Shown in pieces: positions 24,709 through 33,296 of a stretch of 51,774 nt of DNA (positions are counted from its first letter, which is position 1; every line of letters begins with the position of its first letter). Source of the DNA: UBA5704 sp036264355 (GTDB lineage: Bacteria; Acidobacteriota; Thermoanaerobaculia; Multivoradales; UBA5704); NCBI GenBank assembly GCA_036264355.1, contig DATARD010000310.1:1-51774 (forward strand). The letters are read 5' to 3'. The notes beneath the pieces are model-generated. The model had not been told where the DNA came from. It did no database searches and was given only the letters and a program-made list of their open reading frames with translations. A program made the position numbers and the translations under genes.

Positions 24709-25313
24709 AGCCTGCATGCGACCGACGTCATCTTTCAACGGGTCAACGCAAGCTTGCAGAGCAGCGACGTCGATCGACATCGCGGCAACGTCAGCTTGCA
24801 ACGGTGCAAACTCGCCTTACATAGCAGCGACGTCAGCTTGCAGAGCTACGATGTTGCCTTGCAGAGCAGCGACGTCGGCTTGCAGCGCAGCAATGTCGCT
24901 TCCATCGTGGCGATGTTGGGTTGCACCGCAGCGATGTCGACTGACATCACAGCGACGTCAGCTTACAAGGCAACGATGTAGGCCGACGTCGAATCGCTGT
25001 CAGCTTGCAGCGCAGCGATGTCGGCCGACATCGAATCGCTGTCAGCGTGCAGCGAAGCGGTGTTGACTGACATCGAACCGATGTAGGCTTGCAGCCAAAC
25101 GATGTCACTGACGGCGGGTCGATGTCAGCTTGCGGCCAAAACGATGTCAACCGACAGCGGGTCGGTGTCAGCTTGCAGCGGACCGGTGTCAACCGACGTT
25201 GAACCGATGTCGGCTCGCAGTGGACCGCTGTCGCCGTCTTCCAACTCAACGTTGATCTGCATCGAGCTGCTCTCAGCCGACAGCGGACCGATGTCGGCTC
25301 ACAGCGAGACCGA
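24709..25313. repeat. Intergenic 21-bp tandem array 2 (about 29 units)
   Basis: About 29 consecutive units fill the gap between the NACHT gene and hyuB (both on the minus strand). On the plus strand the type A unit begins AGCTTGCAGCGCAGCGATG. From about 24939 it tends to alternate with a type B unit beginning GGCCGACATCGAATCGCTG; both end in GTC. Units start at 24709, then every 21 bases to 24898. That unit is 20 bases, the ones at 25107 and 25127 are 20 and 22, and otherwise the spacing is exact. Because the indels change the reading frame but the period recovers, and because TAG stops occur (for example in GATGTAGGC), the array is not coding. Confidence 0.88.
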
Positions 25314-25357
25314 GGAAGGCTGCCGGCTCACTTCGGAAGCGCTCCCTGCCAGACGGT

Positions 25358-28273
25358 TCAGAGATCAGAGGAGAATGGGAGCAGCACGACGCGGAAACCG
25401 ATGTCCCAGTAACGGGCCGTCGGGTCGCGCCTGTAGCGGACGGCGCAACGCACGAACGAGGCATCAAGGTTGAAGGCGCCGCCCCGCAACACACGGGGGC
25501 CGGACGCCGCCAGATCTTCCCGCTTCTCTCGCCGGCTCCCCGGGCCAGGGTAGGGGTAATCGTCGCCCAGACTCCGCGTCCGTTCCCAGACGTTCCCGCT
25601 CATCTCCTCGCAGCCGTAGGGGCTCACGCCACCCGGGAAGCAGCCCACTGTGCTCAGCCAACCGATCCCGGAATCGTCGTAGTTGGCCCGGTCCGGGTCC
25701 GGTTCGGCACCCCAGGGATACTCCCTCCCGTCGGTCCCTCGCGCCGCCTTTTCCCACTCCGCTTCCGAGGGCAGCACCGCTCTCAACTCGGCGAAGGCCC
25801 CGCCAAGATCGCGCAACCTCTCCGTCAGCCACTCGCAGTAAGCCACGGCGTCGCGCCAGGTGACAGAGCCGACAGGATGGTTGCCAACTCCCTCCAGAGC
25901 TTCTGGACTGATCGTGTACCCACTGTGCGTCGCGAACGCGCGGAATTGAGCCACCGTCACGGGATACCGGCTGATGAAGAACGCCGGCAACGTCACCTCG
26001 TGCCGTTCCTTCCCCTCCCCCATCTGGAACGGCCCGGCGGGCACCTCCACAAAGCCCAGGAGAGGCTCCCTGGGAAGAAACCACCGTTCCGGATCGAACC
26101 GCGGGTCCCCGAGCTCCGCCAGGACCGCTCCCGCCGCCGCCCGGTGCCGCGCCTTCACATCGTCAGCCCGCATGGTGGGCAGAAGCGTGCTCACCATAAA
26201 CTGCCGGCAGGCCGGCGTCACACCGGAGATCCCTGCGTCGGCCACCGCCCTGCCGGCCAGCACAACGGCTTCTCCCGGCGAGCCAGGTGCCCGAGTGACC
26301 AGCGCCTCCACCACCGCGCTCGCCGCCTCGTCGCGCTTCTGGACGATCCCCAGGTAGCCGATCGTCAACAGGCTCACCTCGTGCCAGGCCGGGTCCCCCA
26401 CATGAGCCGCCAGCGCATCGACCACCGGACCGATCTCCTGCTGCCCCTTCTGCGCCAGGGCCACCGCCGCCAGGTACTCCTGGAAGGTCAGATGGATGAA
26501 ACCGTACTGCCGCCCGCCGCGGTCGAGGAGCAGCGCCGCGTGCTTCCGCACGTCCTCCAGGAACCGCCGCGTCGCCTTCTCAGGATTGCCGTTTCCACGC
26601 TCGCGATAGATCCGCTCGAGCTCCTGGTGCAGGTCCCACTCCTTCACCAGCCCCACCCCGGGCGAGGTCTCGTGCATCCACAGCGCCAGCGGCGCCAGCA
26701 CCTTCAGGATCTCGCCGAGGTCCAGGTCACTGGAGGACCGGCCCGCCAGGCTGCGCACCAGATTCCAGGACTGGAGCAGCGTCTCCACATAGGTCTGATA
26801 GAGGCTGGCGCGCCGCTCCGGCAGGGTCACCCCCTGGCGTTTCATCACCGCCAGGATGGTGAGCAGCAGCGGGTTGGCCGCCAGGGAGCGGACTCCCGGG
26901 TTGCGGTGCACGGCCTCCAGCAGCTCTCGCCGCTCCCGCGCCGCCTCGATGCCGGCCAGCGCCGCGTCACCGCCGGCCGCCCGCTCGATGGCCGCCGTCC
27001 ACTTCCCGACGAAGGCTTCAATCTCTTCGTCCTCGAAGTCCACCAGCATGCACTCGGCGAGCCCCTCCGCGGCGGGACGCACCTCCCGGTAGCCCACAAT
27101 GCGGCTGGTGAGGACGAATTTGTTGCCGGCGGCACGGTGGGCGCTGAAACAGTCCCGCACCCGCTCCACCACCGTGTTGCGCAACGCCGGGTCGCGCACT
27201 TCGTCCAAGCCGTCGAGAAGCAGGAGAGCTGTCCCGCGCTGCAGTGCCTGTTCCAGCAGCGGGCCCAAAGGCTCTTTGAATCCCCGTCCTTCGGCATAGA
27301 GGGCAAGAAAACGGTCGAGGCGTAGCTCTCCGGCGGCAAGAGCGTTGGCGTAGGCGGCCAGCGGCAGGAGCACAGGAAGCCGCCCGGCCAGCCCCTTGCC
27401 CTGCCCGGTGGCCAGGGAGAGGGTCAGGAACTTGAGGAAGGTCGATTTGCCCGCTCCCGGATCGCCGAGAACGACAAGGCCGTCAGTGTTCTTCAGGAGA
27501 TCGAGGATGGCCTGGGGATCGCTCACCCGCTGCCCGATCGCAGCAGCCTCCTCCTCCGTAGGCCGCCGCCCGGCCACGCGCAGGCGCTCCCAGGTCTCCC
27601 CCTTGGGCGTTTCCACTCTGGCTTTCAAGGGGACGTACATCTCGAGAAGTGGCAGGCGGAGCGGCACCCGGTCGGAGACGCCCATCCCTTTGAAGTCGAG
27701 ATAGCGGTGGCGATCCTCCAGGAACTTGAGGTACGCGGCGGTGACGAGGCTCAGATCCTGTTCCGGCCCGGCGGGACGCCGAGGGGCCTTCTCCTCCTCC
27801 CGCTCCAGATTGCGGAGCGCCGCCGTGACCTTCGTCGCCAAGGGGTCGGGAGCGTCGAAGAAGTCGACCACGCACTCCTTCTTGACCCGGTCCCGGAAGA
27901 GCTGCTGGCGTTGCCAGAGATCGTCCGGCTCGCGGAGAGTGGGAATCTGGGGAAAGGTGTCAGAGGCCAGAAATAGGAGACGCGGAATCCCGGCCTCCAC
28001 CGCGGCCTCATACTCCCCTACCGTGAACGAGACGGAGCCGCCGGGTGGACTGCTGCCGTAGAGATAGCCGATCAGGCCCACGAACACATCGCACTCCGCC
28101 ACCAGGGCACGACAGAACGGATCGGCCGCCTGGTCGCGGGCACCGAAGTCCTCCATCTGTATGATCTTGAAATCGTCAAACTTGGAGATGGCGCGGAAGA
28201 CGGCCTCCCGGCAGGGGCCGAGATCGCGAGCGGTGGAGCTGAGGAAGACCTTGCGGACGGTGGAACGCGTCAA
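25358..28273 (-). CDS. DUF4062-NACHT-FGE-like protein (STAND NTPase with a C-type-lectin-fold tail)
   Basis: 971 aa. The TTG at 28273 is chosen because GGAGG lies four bases upstream; an earlier TTG (28288) has no such site. Domain 1 (about 8-150) is DUF4062: KVFLSSTARDL, then CDVFVGLIGYLYGS and SFTVGEYEAA. Domain 2 is a NACHT NTPase with Walker A GDPGAGKST (270-278) and Walker B LLLLDGLDE (350-358), followed by a helical arm with FIHLTFQEYLAA (about 592-603). Domain 3 (about 740-965) has the formylglycine-generating-enzyme fold (FVEVPAGPFQMG, PSEAEWEKAARG, MSGNVWE, VLRGGAF), but the Cys pair needed for catalysis is not in place, so it is probably a binding module. STAND proteins of this kind usually act in phage defence or conflict. 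No effector enzyme or neighbouring toxin is evident. Confidence 0.93.
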   Translation of the reverse strand: MTRSTVRKVFLSSTARDLGPCREAVFRAISKFDDFKIIQMEDFGARDQAADPFCRALVAECDVFVGLIGYLYGSSPPGGSVSFTVGEYEAAVEAGIPRLLFLASDTFPQIPTLREPDDLWQRQQLFRDRVKKECVVDFFDAPDPLATKVTAALRNLEREEEKAPRRPAGPEQDLSLVTAAYLKFLEDRHRYLDFKGMGVSDRVPLRLPLLEMYVPLKARVETPKGETWERLRVAGRRPTEEEAAAIGQRVSDPQAILDLLKNTDGLVVLGDPGAGKSTFLKFLTLSLATGQGKGLAGRLPVLLPLAAYANALAAGELRLDRFLALYAEGRGFKEPLGPLLEQALQRGTALLLLDGLDEVRDPALRNTVVERVRDCFSAHRAAGNKFVLTSRIVGYREVRPAAEGLAECMLVDFEDEEIEAFVGKWTAAIERAAGGDAALAGIEAARERRELLEAVHRNPGVRSLAANPLLLTILAVMKRQGVTLPERRASLYQTYVETLLQSWNLVRSLAGRSSSDLDLGEILKVLAPLALWMHETSPGVGLVKEWDLHQELERIYRERGNGNPEKATRRFLEDVRKHAALLLDRGGRQYGFIHLTFQEYLAAVALAQKGQQEIGPVVDALAAHVGDPAWHEVSLLTIGYLGIVQKRDEAASAVVEALVTRAPGSPGEAVVLAGRAVADAGISGVTPACRQFMVSTLLPTMRADDVKARHRAAAGAVLAELGDPRFDPERWFLPREPLLGFVEVPAGPFQMGEGKERHEVTLPAFFISRYPVTVAQFRAFATHSGYTISPEALEGVGNHPVGSVTWRDAVAYCEWLTERLRDLGGAFAELRAVLPSEAEWEKAARGTDGREYPWGAEPDPDRANYDDSGIGWLSTVGCFPGGVSPYGCEEMSGNVWERTRSLGDDYPYPGPGSRREKREDLAASGPRVLRGGAFNLDASFVRCAVRYRRDPTARYWDIGFRVVLLPFSSDL

Positions 28274-28422
28274 ATAGCCTCCGGGCAACGAGGGCGAAGC
28301 GTGGAGCGGATTTTAGCATCCCACCGCCGGCGCATCCGGCTACCCACAACAGAGTGCGGCCGACACTTCCAGCGAAGCGGAACCTCTGGTATCCTAAGAC
28401 CGCGACAGAGAGAGCTACCGAA

Positions 28423-28806
28423 ATGCCACACGCCGCCCGAATCACGCAAACCGACGCGCCTCCCACCTACGAGGACCGTATCCGCGAGCGCCTCGAAAGG
28501 GATGATGTTAAAGGCGCCCGCAGGATCCTTGCCGAGGCTTTGCAGGAAGGTTCCACCGAGCTTGGTCTCGCCCATTGGGCGGAGGTTCTGGCGCCTGCCA
28601 AGATACTGGGGTTCAGGCCGGCTGATGGTACCGATATCCGTGACGATATCCGCTGGTTCGATGAGCACGGCCGAGACTATAGAGGCCAGTGGGTCGCCGT
28701 CCTCAGGGGTGCGTTGCTGGCTCATGCCGACTCGTATGAAGCTCTGCGTGCCAGGCTCGACGAAATTGCTCCTACCGAATACCCTTTGGTTCATCACGTC
28801 AAATAA
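28423..28806 (+). CDS. DUF5678-domain protein
   Basis: 127 aa from the ATG at 28423; the frame is open a little further upstream without a convincing start. The N-terminal half is charged and helical (YEDRIRERLERDDVKGARRILAEAL). The C-terminal ~45 residues fit the DUF5678 pattern (QWVAVLRGALLAHADSYEALRARL). Such domains often sit next to a retropepsin-like gene, as here, 8 bp downstream. The pair is on the opposite strand to hyuA, hyuB and the NACHT gene. It may form a toxin-antitoxin-like or processing module; that is inference. Confidence 0.8.
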   Translation: MPHAARITQTDAPPTYEDRIRERLERDDVKGARRILAEALQEGSTELGLAHWAEVLAPAKILGFRPADGTDIRDDIRWFDEHGRDYRGQWVAVLRGALLAHADSYEALRARLDEIAPTEYPLVHHVK

Positions 28807-28814
28807 AGGTTTGA

Positions 28815-29243
28815 ATGCTCGGAGATCACTTCGTCCAAGGGCGTGCGAAGTTCAACGACCATTCTCCGGAGCTCATCGAGCCGACAGCAAAGGTTTACGT
28901 CAATGTCCGATTCGCCGATCTTCGAGAGACTTACGTGGCTCAGTTGGACACCGGTGCCGCATGGTCAGTCCTCGCCTCGAGCTTGGTGAAGAAACTCGGT
29001 TTGAGCTACGGCGGAAGGTCTTTTAAGCTCAGCACCCGATTCGGTGTTCACTCCGGGCACCTCGTCCGAATTCCGATCACGTTCGTTGCGCAAGAAGGAA
29101 TCCATCTGGACACCGATGGCACCTTCTTTGTCTCGAACGACTGGCCTCTCGACCTCACCTTTCTCGGCTACTCCGGCCTCCTCGACAGCATCCGCTTCGC
29201 TCTCGATCCGCAGGCGAACCACTTCTACTTCGGCTCGTCGTAG
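28815..29243 (+). CDS. Retropepsin-like aspartic protease (clan AA)
   Basis: 142 aa. The catalytic motif is LDTGAAWSVL (Asp in DTGA, about residue 45). A second half-site ends in LTFLGYSGLLDSIRFALD...FYFG, the typical tail of single-domain bacterial retropepsins, which act as homodimers. No signal peptide or membrane segment is present. It is cotranscribed with the DUF5678 gene (8-bp gap) and converges on the hyuA-linked membrane gene with about 9 bp between stops. The substrate is unknown. Confidence 0.85.
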   Translation: MLGDHFVQGRAKFNDHSPELIEPTAKVYVNVRFADLRETYVAQLDTGAAWSVLASSLVKKLGLSYGGRSFKLSTRFGVHSGHLVRIPITFVAQEGIHLDTDGTFFVSNDWPLDLTFLGYSGLLDSIRFALDPQANHFYFGSS

Positions 29244-29252
29244 CCGGGCCCC

Positions 29253-29744
29253 TCACGGCAACCGCTTGCCGCTCGCGATCCGGTCGAAATCGGTGACCCG
29301 GGGCCAGCGGGTGGCCATGGAGACGAGGCTGGCGGCTCCGAGGACCATGCCGTAGAAGGCGGTGCCGGTGAGGAGGGCGACGGCGAAGCCGGTGAGGGCG
29401 GCGCATTCGAGCATGAGGAAGCTGATCAGGGTCGCCCGGCGGTAGCCTTCGAGGAGGTGCTCGAAGCTCATCGGGAAACCCGGGGTGGTGGGGATCGCCT
29501 TGCGCAGGATGTTCGAGCGCAGCCGGGAGGACATCAGCAGGAGGATCATGGAGAAGGCGGTCATGGAGACGGGCACGGCTCTCGGCAGGCCGCGCAGATG
29601 GTGAATCCCCAGCCCTTCCAGGAGCACCCAGGACAGGATTGAGAAGAGCCCGACGGCGACGGCAAGGACCGCGGAGAGGATGCGGACAGGCCGCAGGCTT
29701 TTCGCGATGCGGCCGTCAGGGTCGATGAGGGGCAGGGTGAACAT
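29253..29744 (-). CDS. Small membrane protein linked to hyuA
   Basis: 163 aa from the ATG at 29744, 4 bp after the hyuA stop; its ribosome site (GGAGAG) lies within the end of hyuA, so translation is probably coupled. Four hydrophobic segments are visible (ILSAVLAVAVGLFSILSWVL; MTAFSMILLLM; ATLISFLMLECAALTGFAV; FYGMVLGAASLVSMA). No family is recognised. Its place in the hyuA transcript suggests transport or membrane association, but there is no direct evidence. Confidence 0.78.
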   Translation of the reverse strand: MFTLPLIDPDGRIAKSLRPVRILSAVLAVAVGLFSILSWVLLEGLGIHHLRGLPRAVPVSMTAFSMILLLMSSRLRSNILRKAIPTTPGFPMSFEHLLEGYRRATLISFLMLECAALTGFAVALLTGTAFYGMVLGAASLVSMATRWPRVTDFDRIASGKRLP

Positions 29745-29748
29745 CTCT

Positions 29749-31947
29749 CTATCTCTCCAGGACCAGATTCTCCGCGGCATCCACCCGGCCGCGCCAGCCG
29801 CTTCCTATCAAGGTCGCGCTGTGCCTTTCGAAGACCAACGAGGGGCCCTCGAAACAGGCTCCCGGGTGAAGATCCGACCGTTCGAAAACCGGCACGTCGG
29901 CCCATCCCATTCCCAACCAGCAGCGGCGCGCCGTGATGGGCTCCGCCGCGAAGGACTCGACGGAAGCGGCGTCCGGCTCCTTCTCCGCCGGATGGGACGA
30001 GGCCACGGCGCGCAGCGATTCCACTTCGATCGCCCGGCCTTCCGGCGCGTAGCCGTAGATCTCCCGGTACGCCGCGGCGAAAGCGGTCTCGGGCGCTTCG
30101 TTCGCCTCTGCCTCGACCGCCAAGGCCTCATCCTGTCCGAGGAAGCGGAGGTTGAGGATGCGCCGCCGCACCAGGATCTCGTCCGCCGGCACTCCCTCGT
30201 GCTCCACGGCGGCGGCGGCTTCGCGTCCGAGCTCGTCCAGCCAGGCCGGCAGCCGGTCTTTCACACGGTCCAGCGGCTCGAGGATCTGGCGGTGGGCGAA
30301 ACGCTCCACCACCGCGGTGCCCAGACCGAGGGCCGAGAGGAGGCCGGCATCGCGCGGCACCACCACGCGGGTGATTCCCAACAGCTCGGCGACGGCGCAG
30401 GCGTGCTGCGCTCCGGCGCCTCCGAAAGCGACCAAGGCATGACCGGCGGGATCATACCCGCGGCGGAGCGAGATGCTGCGGATCGCTTCCGCCATCCGTT
30501 CGTTCGCGATATCCAGAAATCCACCGAGGATCGTTTCGCGATGTGATCCCTCCCCCATCCGCTCCAGAATGGCCGCGAACGCCTTTTCCGCGGCTCCGGG
30601 GTCCAAGGGAATCTCGAAACGGTCGGCGTCGAGCCGGCCGAGGATCAGGTTGACGTCGGTCAGCGTGAGCGGTCCTCCCGCTCCGTAGCAGGCCGGCCCC
30701 GGCCAGGCTCCGGAGCTTTCGGGGCCGACGCCGAGCTGGACGCCGTCGAAGGAGCAGATCGAGCCGCCGCCGGCCGCCACGCTCTCGATCGCCAAGGCCG
30801 GCGCCACCAGATGAGCAGCGCCCACCCGGTGCTCGAAGAGATATTCGAAGTCGCCGTCCCAGCGCGCCACGTCGGTGCTCGTGCCTCCCATGTCGAAGGC
30901 GATCACCCGGGCGAAGCCGGAACGGCGGCCGGAGAGCGCGGCTCCTACCACGCCGCCGGCCGGTCCGGAGAGGAGCGCGTCCTTGGCCCGGAACGATCCC
31001 GCCCGCACCAACCCTCCCGCGCTGGTCATCACATGCAGCGACGAGCCGGCGGAGAGCGCGGCGGCCACACCGTCCAGATAGCGCTCCAGGATCGGCGACA
31101 GGTAAGCGTCCACCACCGCCGTCTCCGCGCGCGGCAGCAGCTTGATCAGCGGCGCGAGATCCGAAGAGAGGGAGACGTGGCGCAGGCCACAATCCGCCAG
31201 CAGGGCACCGAGCGCTCTCTCGTGCGACGGGTTGCGGTAGCTGTGGAGCAGCGCGACTGCGGCCGACTCGATCCCGTCCGCGATCAATCTCCCGACGGTT
31301 TTCCGCAGCGTCTCGGGCTCCAGGGGCAACAGCACCGAGCCGTCCGCGGCCAGGCGTTCCGGCACCTCGACGACCGTGCGATACAGCGGCTCGGGCTTTT
31401 CGATGTCCAGCGCGAAGAGGTCGGGCCGTTGCTGTGTTCCGATGCGCAGGAGATCGGCGAAGCCGCGGGTGATGAAGAGCGCGGTCGCCGCTCCCTTGCG
31501 CTCCAGCAGGGCGTTGGTCCCGCGGGTCGTGGCGACGCGCATCGCCATCGCCGGCAATGGCGCATCGAGCCCGGTGCCGGTGACCAGCCGCGCGGCGAGC
31601 ACCGGCGCCTCCTCGGGCGAACGCAGCTCGCAAGCCTCTCCAGGATCGACATCCAAAGGAGCATCGAGATGGATCACGCCCGACGACGGGTCCCAATCCA
31701 CGGCGATCCGCTCCGGATGCTCGATCCCCAACACCCGGAAGGCATAGCCGTTGAAGAAGCCGGCCGGCACCGCCCAGCCGGCCGTGAGGCGGAACGCCGC
31801 CGGTCCGCGGCGTTCCGCGACGCGCGACCGCAAGGCGCTGGTGGACAGCACCTTGGCGCGATGCAGCCGGCCGGCCGGATCGACCGCCAGACAGTCGGTG
31901 AACGTGCCTCCGGTGTCGGCCCAGAGGCGCCAGGGGCTCGCGGTCAA
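29749..31947 (-). CDS. hyuA: Hydantoinase A / 5-oxoprolinase subunit A (HyuA)
   Basis: 732 aa from a TTG at 31947 with a GAGGA site six bases upstream; the frame runs on upstream only because the palindromic element at 31987-32135 is open. Family motifs: WADTGGTFTDCLAVD at the N-terminus (ATP-binding, actin-like fold), MRVATTRGTNALLERKG, PDLFALDI, SAGGLVRAGSF, GPAGGVVGAALSG, VIAFDMGGTSTDVAR and AFGGAGAQHACAVAELLGI. The protein is the ATPase subunit of hydantoinase/oxoprolinase complexes and needs HyuB. The two genes are normally adjacent, but here hyuB lies about 5 kb downstream on the same strand. Whether the substrate is hydantoin, 5-oxoproline or another ring cannot be told. Confidence 0.95.
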   Translation of the reverse strand: MTASPWRLWADTGGTFTDCLAVDPAGRLHRAKVLSTSALRSRVAERRGPAAFRLTAGWAVPAGFFNGYAFRVLGIEHPERIAVDWDPSSGVIHLDAPLDVDPGEACELRSPEEAPVLAARLVTGTGLDAPLPAMAMRVATTRGTNALLERKGAATALFITRGFADLLRIGTQQRPDLFALDIEKPEPLYRTVVEVPERLAADGSVLLPLEPETLRKTVGRLIADGIESAAVALLHSYRNPSHERALGALLADCGLRHVSLSSDLAPLIKLLPRAETAVVDAYLSPILERYLDGVAAALSAGSSLHVMTSAGGLVRAGSFRAKDALLSGPAGGVVGAALSGRRSGFARVIAFDMGGTSTDVARWDGDFEYLFEHRVGAAHLVAPALAIESVAAGGGSICSFDGVQLGVGPESSGAWPGPACYGAGGPLTLTDVNLILGRLDADRFEIPLDPGAAEKAFAAILERMGEGSHRETILGGFLDIANERMAEAIRSISLRRGYDPAGHALVAFGGAGAQHACAVAELLGITRVVVPRDAGLLSALGLGTAVVERFAHRQILEPLDRVKDRLPAWLDELGREAAAAVEHEGVPADEILVRRRILNLRFLGQDEALAVEAEANEAPETAFAAAYREIYGYAPEGRAIEVESLRAVASSHPAEKEPDAASVESFAAEPITARRCWLGMGWADVPVFERSDLHPGACFEGPSLVFERHSATLIGSGWRGRVDAAENLVLER

Positions 31948-31986
31948 ACGCGGTCCTCGTCCAAACAAGCGGCGGTGCCGAAAAGC

Positions 31987-32135
31987 GCCCTCACCCCCGG
32001 CCCCTCTCCCATCTCCCGCCCAATCCCCCGCCGGGAGAGGGGAGAACGGCAACTGAAGATGCTGTTGTTTCTGCTTGTCTCCCCTCTCCCGGGGACAGGG
32101 CGGGGGGAGCCGGGAGAGGGGCCGGGGGTGAGGGC
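31987..32135. repeat. Palindromic REP/MITE-like element with 24-bp perfect terminal inverted repeats
   Basis: The left end (31987-32010, starting GCCCTCACCCCCGG) is the exact reverse complement of the right end (32112-32135, ending GGGGGTGAGGGC). A second, shorter inverted pair lies inside (CGGGAGAGGGGAGA near 32032 and TCTCCCCTCTCCCG near 32078). The total length is about 149 bp with no gene inside and a T-run directly after the right end. It sits between hyuA and the lipoprotein gene and supplies the last ~50 codons and the stop of the latter. Non-autonomous elements of this layout are usually multicopy. Confidence 0.85.
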
Positions 32136-33256
32136 TTTTTCCCCTTGCCGAGCCGGCCCGCGAGCAGCTTCACCCGGTCGTTCTCCTGGTCGATCGCCAC
32201 CGCCTTGCGCAGCCAGCGCGCCGCGTCACTGGTATCGCCCGTGGTGAGCGAGAGGAGCCCCATGGCGGCGTAGGGCTCGGCGCTTTTCGGGTAGAGGCGC
32301 AGCGACTTGCGGAAGAAGCGGCGCGCTTCGTCCATCCGGCCGTGCGCCAGGCTCAGATCCCCCAAGGCCAGATAGATGAATGGATTACGGGTGCCCTGCC
32401 GGTCGGAGAGCGCGAGGAGGTCCCCCGCTTCCGCGTCCTCGCCGCGCAGGCGGAGCAGCGCCGCCAGGTTCTGATACGCGGCGATTTCGGTGGGCTCGAC
32501 CTCCAGCGCCTTGCGATACGCCGCTTCCGCTCCCGCCTGATCGCCGCCCCGGCGCAGGGCGACGCCGTAGTTCACCCAGGCGCGGCCGAGATCGGGATCG
32601 ATGGCGATCGCCTTGCGCAGCCAGCCGAGCGCCTCGTCGTTCTTGCCGGCCCGCAAGGCCTCGGCGCCGAGGTTCGAGTGGTAGAGCGCCACCGCGGTCA
32701 GATCCGAGATGGGATGCACCTTCCGGTATTGCACCGTCGGCGCCGCCGAGAAGTCGAGGATCTTGAGCTCGGAGCCCGCGTTGTATCCGGCGCTGACGTG
32801 GCCGGAGACGACCACCAGGTCGCCTTCCTTCTCGAACTTCTCGATGTCGTCCACGTCGAGATAGGAGACCGGAACGCCCGCCTCCCGCGCCAGGCCGACG
32901 AACAGGGCGGTGAAGGCGAGACAGTTCGCCTTGTGGCTCTGGAAGACCTCCCGCGCGGTGGCGGTGTGCCGCGCCTCATACTCCACCTTCAACCCGCCGG
33001 GATCGATGATCGCGGCGAGCAGCCGGCTCAGGCGCTGGTCCATCGGCGTCGAGTCCGGCACCTGCCGGTGCACCCAGACCTGCATCTCCTCGCTGATCTC
33101 GTGCGGGATCACGATCGTGGCCGGATCGAGCCCGCGGGAGCTCAGGGTCCGCGCCAAGTCCCCGGCGCCGGCGGCCGGCGCCGACGCACAACCGGACATG
33201 GACAACGCCGCTCCGAGAAGGAGCGGCAGGATTGCGCAGAGAGACCGGGCGCGCAT
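31991..33256 (-). CDS. TPR lipoprotein with transglutaminase-like domain
   Basis: About 421 aa from the ATG at 33256. A lipoprotein signal ends in LSMSGC. Residues about 60-200 resemble a transglutaminase-like core (HKANCLAFTALFVGLAREAGVP with the Cys, GHVSAGYN with the His, ILDFS with the Asp). About five TPR units follow (for example DEALGWLRKAIAIDPDLGRAW and DEARRFFRKSLRLYPKSAEPY). The final ~50 residues (PSPPAPLPAPPALSPGEG type) are low complexity and encoded by the palindromic element at 31987-32135, so the original C-terminus was probably near AGRLGKGKK. Confidence 0.88.
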   Translation of the reverse strand: MRARSLCAILPLLLGAALSMSGCASAPAAGAGDLARTLSSRGLDPATIVIPHEISEEMQVWVHRQVPDSTPMDQRLSRLLAAIIDPGGLKVEYEARHTATAREVFQSHKANCLAFTALFVGLAREAGVPVSYLDVDDIEKFEKEGDLVVVSGHVSAGYNAGSELKILDFSAAPTVQYRKVHPISDLTAVALYHSNLGAEALRAGKNDEALGWLRKAIAIDPDLGRAWVNYGVALRRGGDQAGAEAAYRKALEVEPTEIAAYQNLAALLRLRGEDAEAGDLLALSDRQGTRNPFIYLALGDLSLAHGRMDEARRFFRKSLRLYPKSAEPYAAMGLLSLTTGDTSDAARWLRKAVAIDQENDRVKLLAGRLGKGKKPSPPAPLPAPPALSPGEGRQAETTASSVAVLPSPGGGLGGRWERGRG

Positions 33257-33296
33257 GAGCACTGAGACTGCCGCCGGGGGATTCCGGTTCCCGGCG

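Noticed and set aside
24382..25249. Open frames over array 2 encoding heptads of the SLQSSDV type on one strand and CKLTAIR type on the other
   Set aside because: Frames are cut by indels and stops and overlap hyuB; no start signals.
24709..25313. CRISPR array
   Set aside because: Units follow each other without spacers, are degenerate and only 21 bp, and no cas genes are in the window.
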